This document shows positions 61,823-64,000 of a stretch of DNA of 64,000 nucleotides, one piece after another; position 1 is the stretch's first letter; every line of letters begins with the position of its first letter. Made by a program: the position numbers and the translations under genes. Source of the stretch: an uncultured Paracoccaceae bacterium (GTDB lineage Bacteria > Pseudomonadota > Alphaproteobacteria > Rhodobacterales > Rhodobacteraceae); NCBI GenBank assembly GCA_947503965.1, contig CANNFU010000013.1, positions 29,970 through 93,969 on the forward strand, read 5' to 3'. Below the pieces are notes generated by a model. That model was not told the origin of the DNA. It was given only the letters and a program-made list of their open reading frames with translations, and searched no databases.

Positions 61823-62152
61823 ATGCAGTATCGTCCACATCGTTATCGCACGCAGTTTCCGACAAAACTGCGCACACCCACAGGCCCGCAAAGCGGTCAT
61901 GTCATTGACGTCAACAATATCGGCGCACGTATCGAAGGACTGCGTGACCTGCGACGCGGCGACAAGGTGGAAATCGAAATCCTCAGCCTGCGTGCACCTG
62001 CTGTGGTGCAATGGGCCTCAAACGGCTATGTCGGTATAACCTTCCGCCCGCAAATCACCGACGTTCAGGTTGACACATTGCGGTATCGCCGCGACGGACG
62101 TAAAGGCGACACATACGGTAGGCCCTCACATGGCCTTGTTGAGATGCGTTAG
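61823..62152 (+). CDS. PilZ-domain protein
   Basis: 109-residue protein that appears to be a single PilZ domain: RYRTQFPTKLRTPTGPQSGHVIDVNNIGARIEG with a basic N-terminus and a later VQWASNGYVGITF strand. The c-di-GMP-binding RxxxR pattern is imperfect. Its stop overlaps that of the convergent ispZ gene. Confidence 0.75.
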   Translation: MQYRPHRYRTQFPTKLRTPTGPQSGHVIDVNNIGARIEGLRDLRRGDKVEIEILSLRAPAVVQWASNGYVGITFRPQITDVQVDTLRYRRDGRKGDTYGRPSHGLVEMR

Positions 62153-62760
62153 TCCTCAGCTGTATCCGGTTCTTCGATCAGGTATTTCTGGAGGCCGATA
62201 ATCTGCACCCAAAGAAACACGAAAAGCACCGCAGGAAAGGCAAAGGTTTCAAGTTTGACCCAGGTTTCGGTGCTTTGCGTCCGCCAGATAATCTCATTCG
62301 CAACCGCAAGGCCTGCAAACAGATAGGTCAGGCGGCGCGTGAAGATCATCCAGCCTTCTGCGCGCATCGGCAAAAACTCTTCCATGACGTATTGCAGATA
62401 GCTTCGCCCACGCAACAAGCCGATGCCCAACAATGCTGCCATGAAGCCGTAGACGATGGTGGTCTTCATCTTGAAGAACCGCTCATCGTTGAAATAGGCG
62501 GTCAGCCCACCGAAAAAGATGACCATAAAGGCGGTAAAAATCTGCATTCGGCTCAGCTTGCCGGTCAATAGCCACAAAATACCCATTGCCGCCAGCAGGA
62601 TCGGGACAAAGATCAAAGCGGCAACAATAAACCCGGTATATTCGATCCCACCAAACGTGAATGTATCATCCTTGATACGCAAATAGATCAGGAAAAACGC
62701 AAGCGTAGGCCCCAGTTCAAGCACCTGCTTGAGCACCGGATTAACAGTCTTTTCAGCCAT
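62149..62760 (-). CDS. ispZ: Inner membrane septation protein IspZ/YciB
   Basis: 203-residue membrane protein of the YciB family, with about five hydrophobic segments: LELGPTLAFFLIYLR, FGGLTAYFNDERFFKMKTTIVYG, WMIFTRRLTYLFAGLAVANEIIW. Involved in septation and envelope homeostasis in relatives. It lies just downstream of ftsY, 150 bases away. Confidence 0.92.
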   Translation of the reverse strand: MAEKTVNPVLKQVLELGPTLAFFLIYLRIKDDTFTFGGIEYTGFIVAALIFVPILLAAMGILWLLTGKLSRMQIFTAFMVIFFGGLTAYFNDERFFKMKTTIVYGFMAALLGIGLLRGRSYLQYVMEEFLPMRAEGWMIFTRRLTYLFAGLAVANEIIWRTQSTETWVKLETFAFPAVLFVFLWVQIIGLQKYLIEEPDTAED

Positions 62761-62909
62761 GGATATCTCCCTCAGCGTTCATGTCCGCGATGACCGCGCC
62801 GAATGCAACCAGCGTTATGAAAAACATGCGGATTGCGCCACATCGGTCACGCGACAAGGGCCGCCTGATCCTCGCCAAATGCACACTCTGCCAGCCAACG
62901 ATCAAAATC

Positions 62910-64000
<1,091 letters not shown>

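Overview
The window looks like a chromosome segment of a marine alphaproteobacterium of the Rhodobacteraceae (Roseobacter group). The evidence is indirect: GC-rich coding, a GapR (DUF2312) gene, an NDUFA12-type complex I accessory gene, the block SPOR lipoprotein-dac-tmk-holB-tatD, a SAM-II riboswitch before metZ, a GlpVSTPQU-type glycerol importer and many ABC solute importers. No phage, transposase, rRNA or CRISPR array was seen. Family names come from reading motifs and remembered family knowledge; no database search was possible.

Layout. 1-285: a divergent promoter region with two iron-box-like sites and the first codons of a leftward gene. 286-5436: a polyamine/PotABCD-type ABC importer operon containing a DUF1330 gene and a permease with a very large periplasmic insertion. 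5433-11920 (leftward): an AEC transporter, then a tightly overlapping operon for a SPOR lipoprotein, a DD-carboxypeptidase, tmk, holB, tatD and a PhnP-like metallo-hydrolase. 12165-12254: tRNA-Ser. 12594-18767: glycerol ABC importer glpVSTPQU, interrupted by hairpin elements. 18847-20320: BlaI/BlaR1-like pair. 20428-24360: the Anbu (bacterial proteasome homologue) cluster. 24892-30750 (leftward): an unusual four-gene operon in which two MFS transporters carry an N-terminal membrane sensor module, together with a stand-alone sensor-like protein and a TrpX-type periplasmic binding protein that has no ABC permease or ATPase.

31126-31201: tRNA-Thr. 31441-35282: an unknown protein, gapR, a small membrane protein and a divergent phosphotransferase/acyl-CoA dehydrogenase pair. 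35255-37836: a BigR-type persulfide-response cluster. 37854-43637 (leftward): an orphan SpoA-domain protein, a sodium/solute symporter-histidine kinase with its receiver protein, and an XRE/DUF2083 regulator. 43859-49175: a branched-chain-type (HAAT) ABC importer divergent from that regulator. 49288-53070: a hypothetical gene, accB-accC, aat, a DUF2155 gene and an NDUFA12 gene. 53132-55529: ridA, clpX, clpP. 55662-57262: an ArsR/AHSA1 pair and an FAH-family enzyme. 57264-60958: folE2, metZ behind a SAM-II riboswitch, and a serine hydrolase. 61055-64000: a GST, a PilZ protein, ispZ and ftsY, which runs off the edge through a hexanucleotide repeat encoding (Glu-Pro)n.

The best candidate for an undescribed system is the sensor/MFS/binding-protein operon at 24892-30750. 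Three further points stand out. GlpS and GlpT carry complementary ATPase defects. Each of the three conventional ABC-importer binding-protein genes is followed closely by a roughly 10-bp hairpin. A perfect 16-bp inverted repeat encloses an element between glpP and glpQ.
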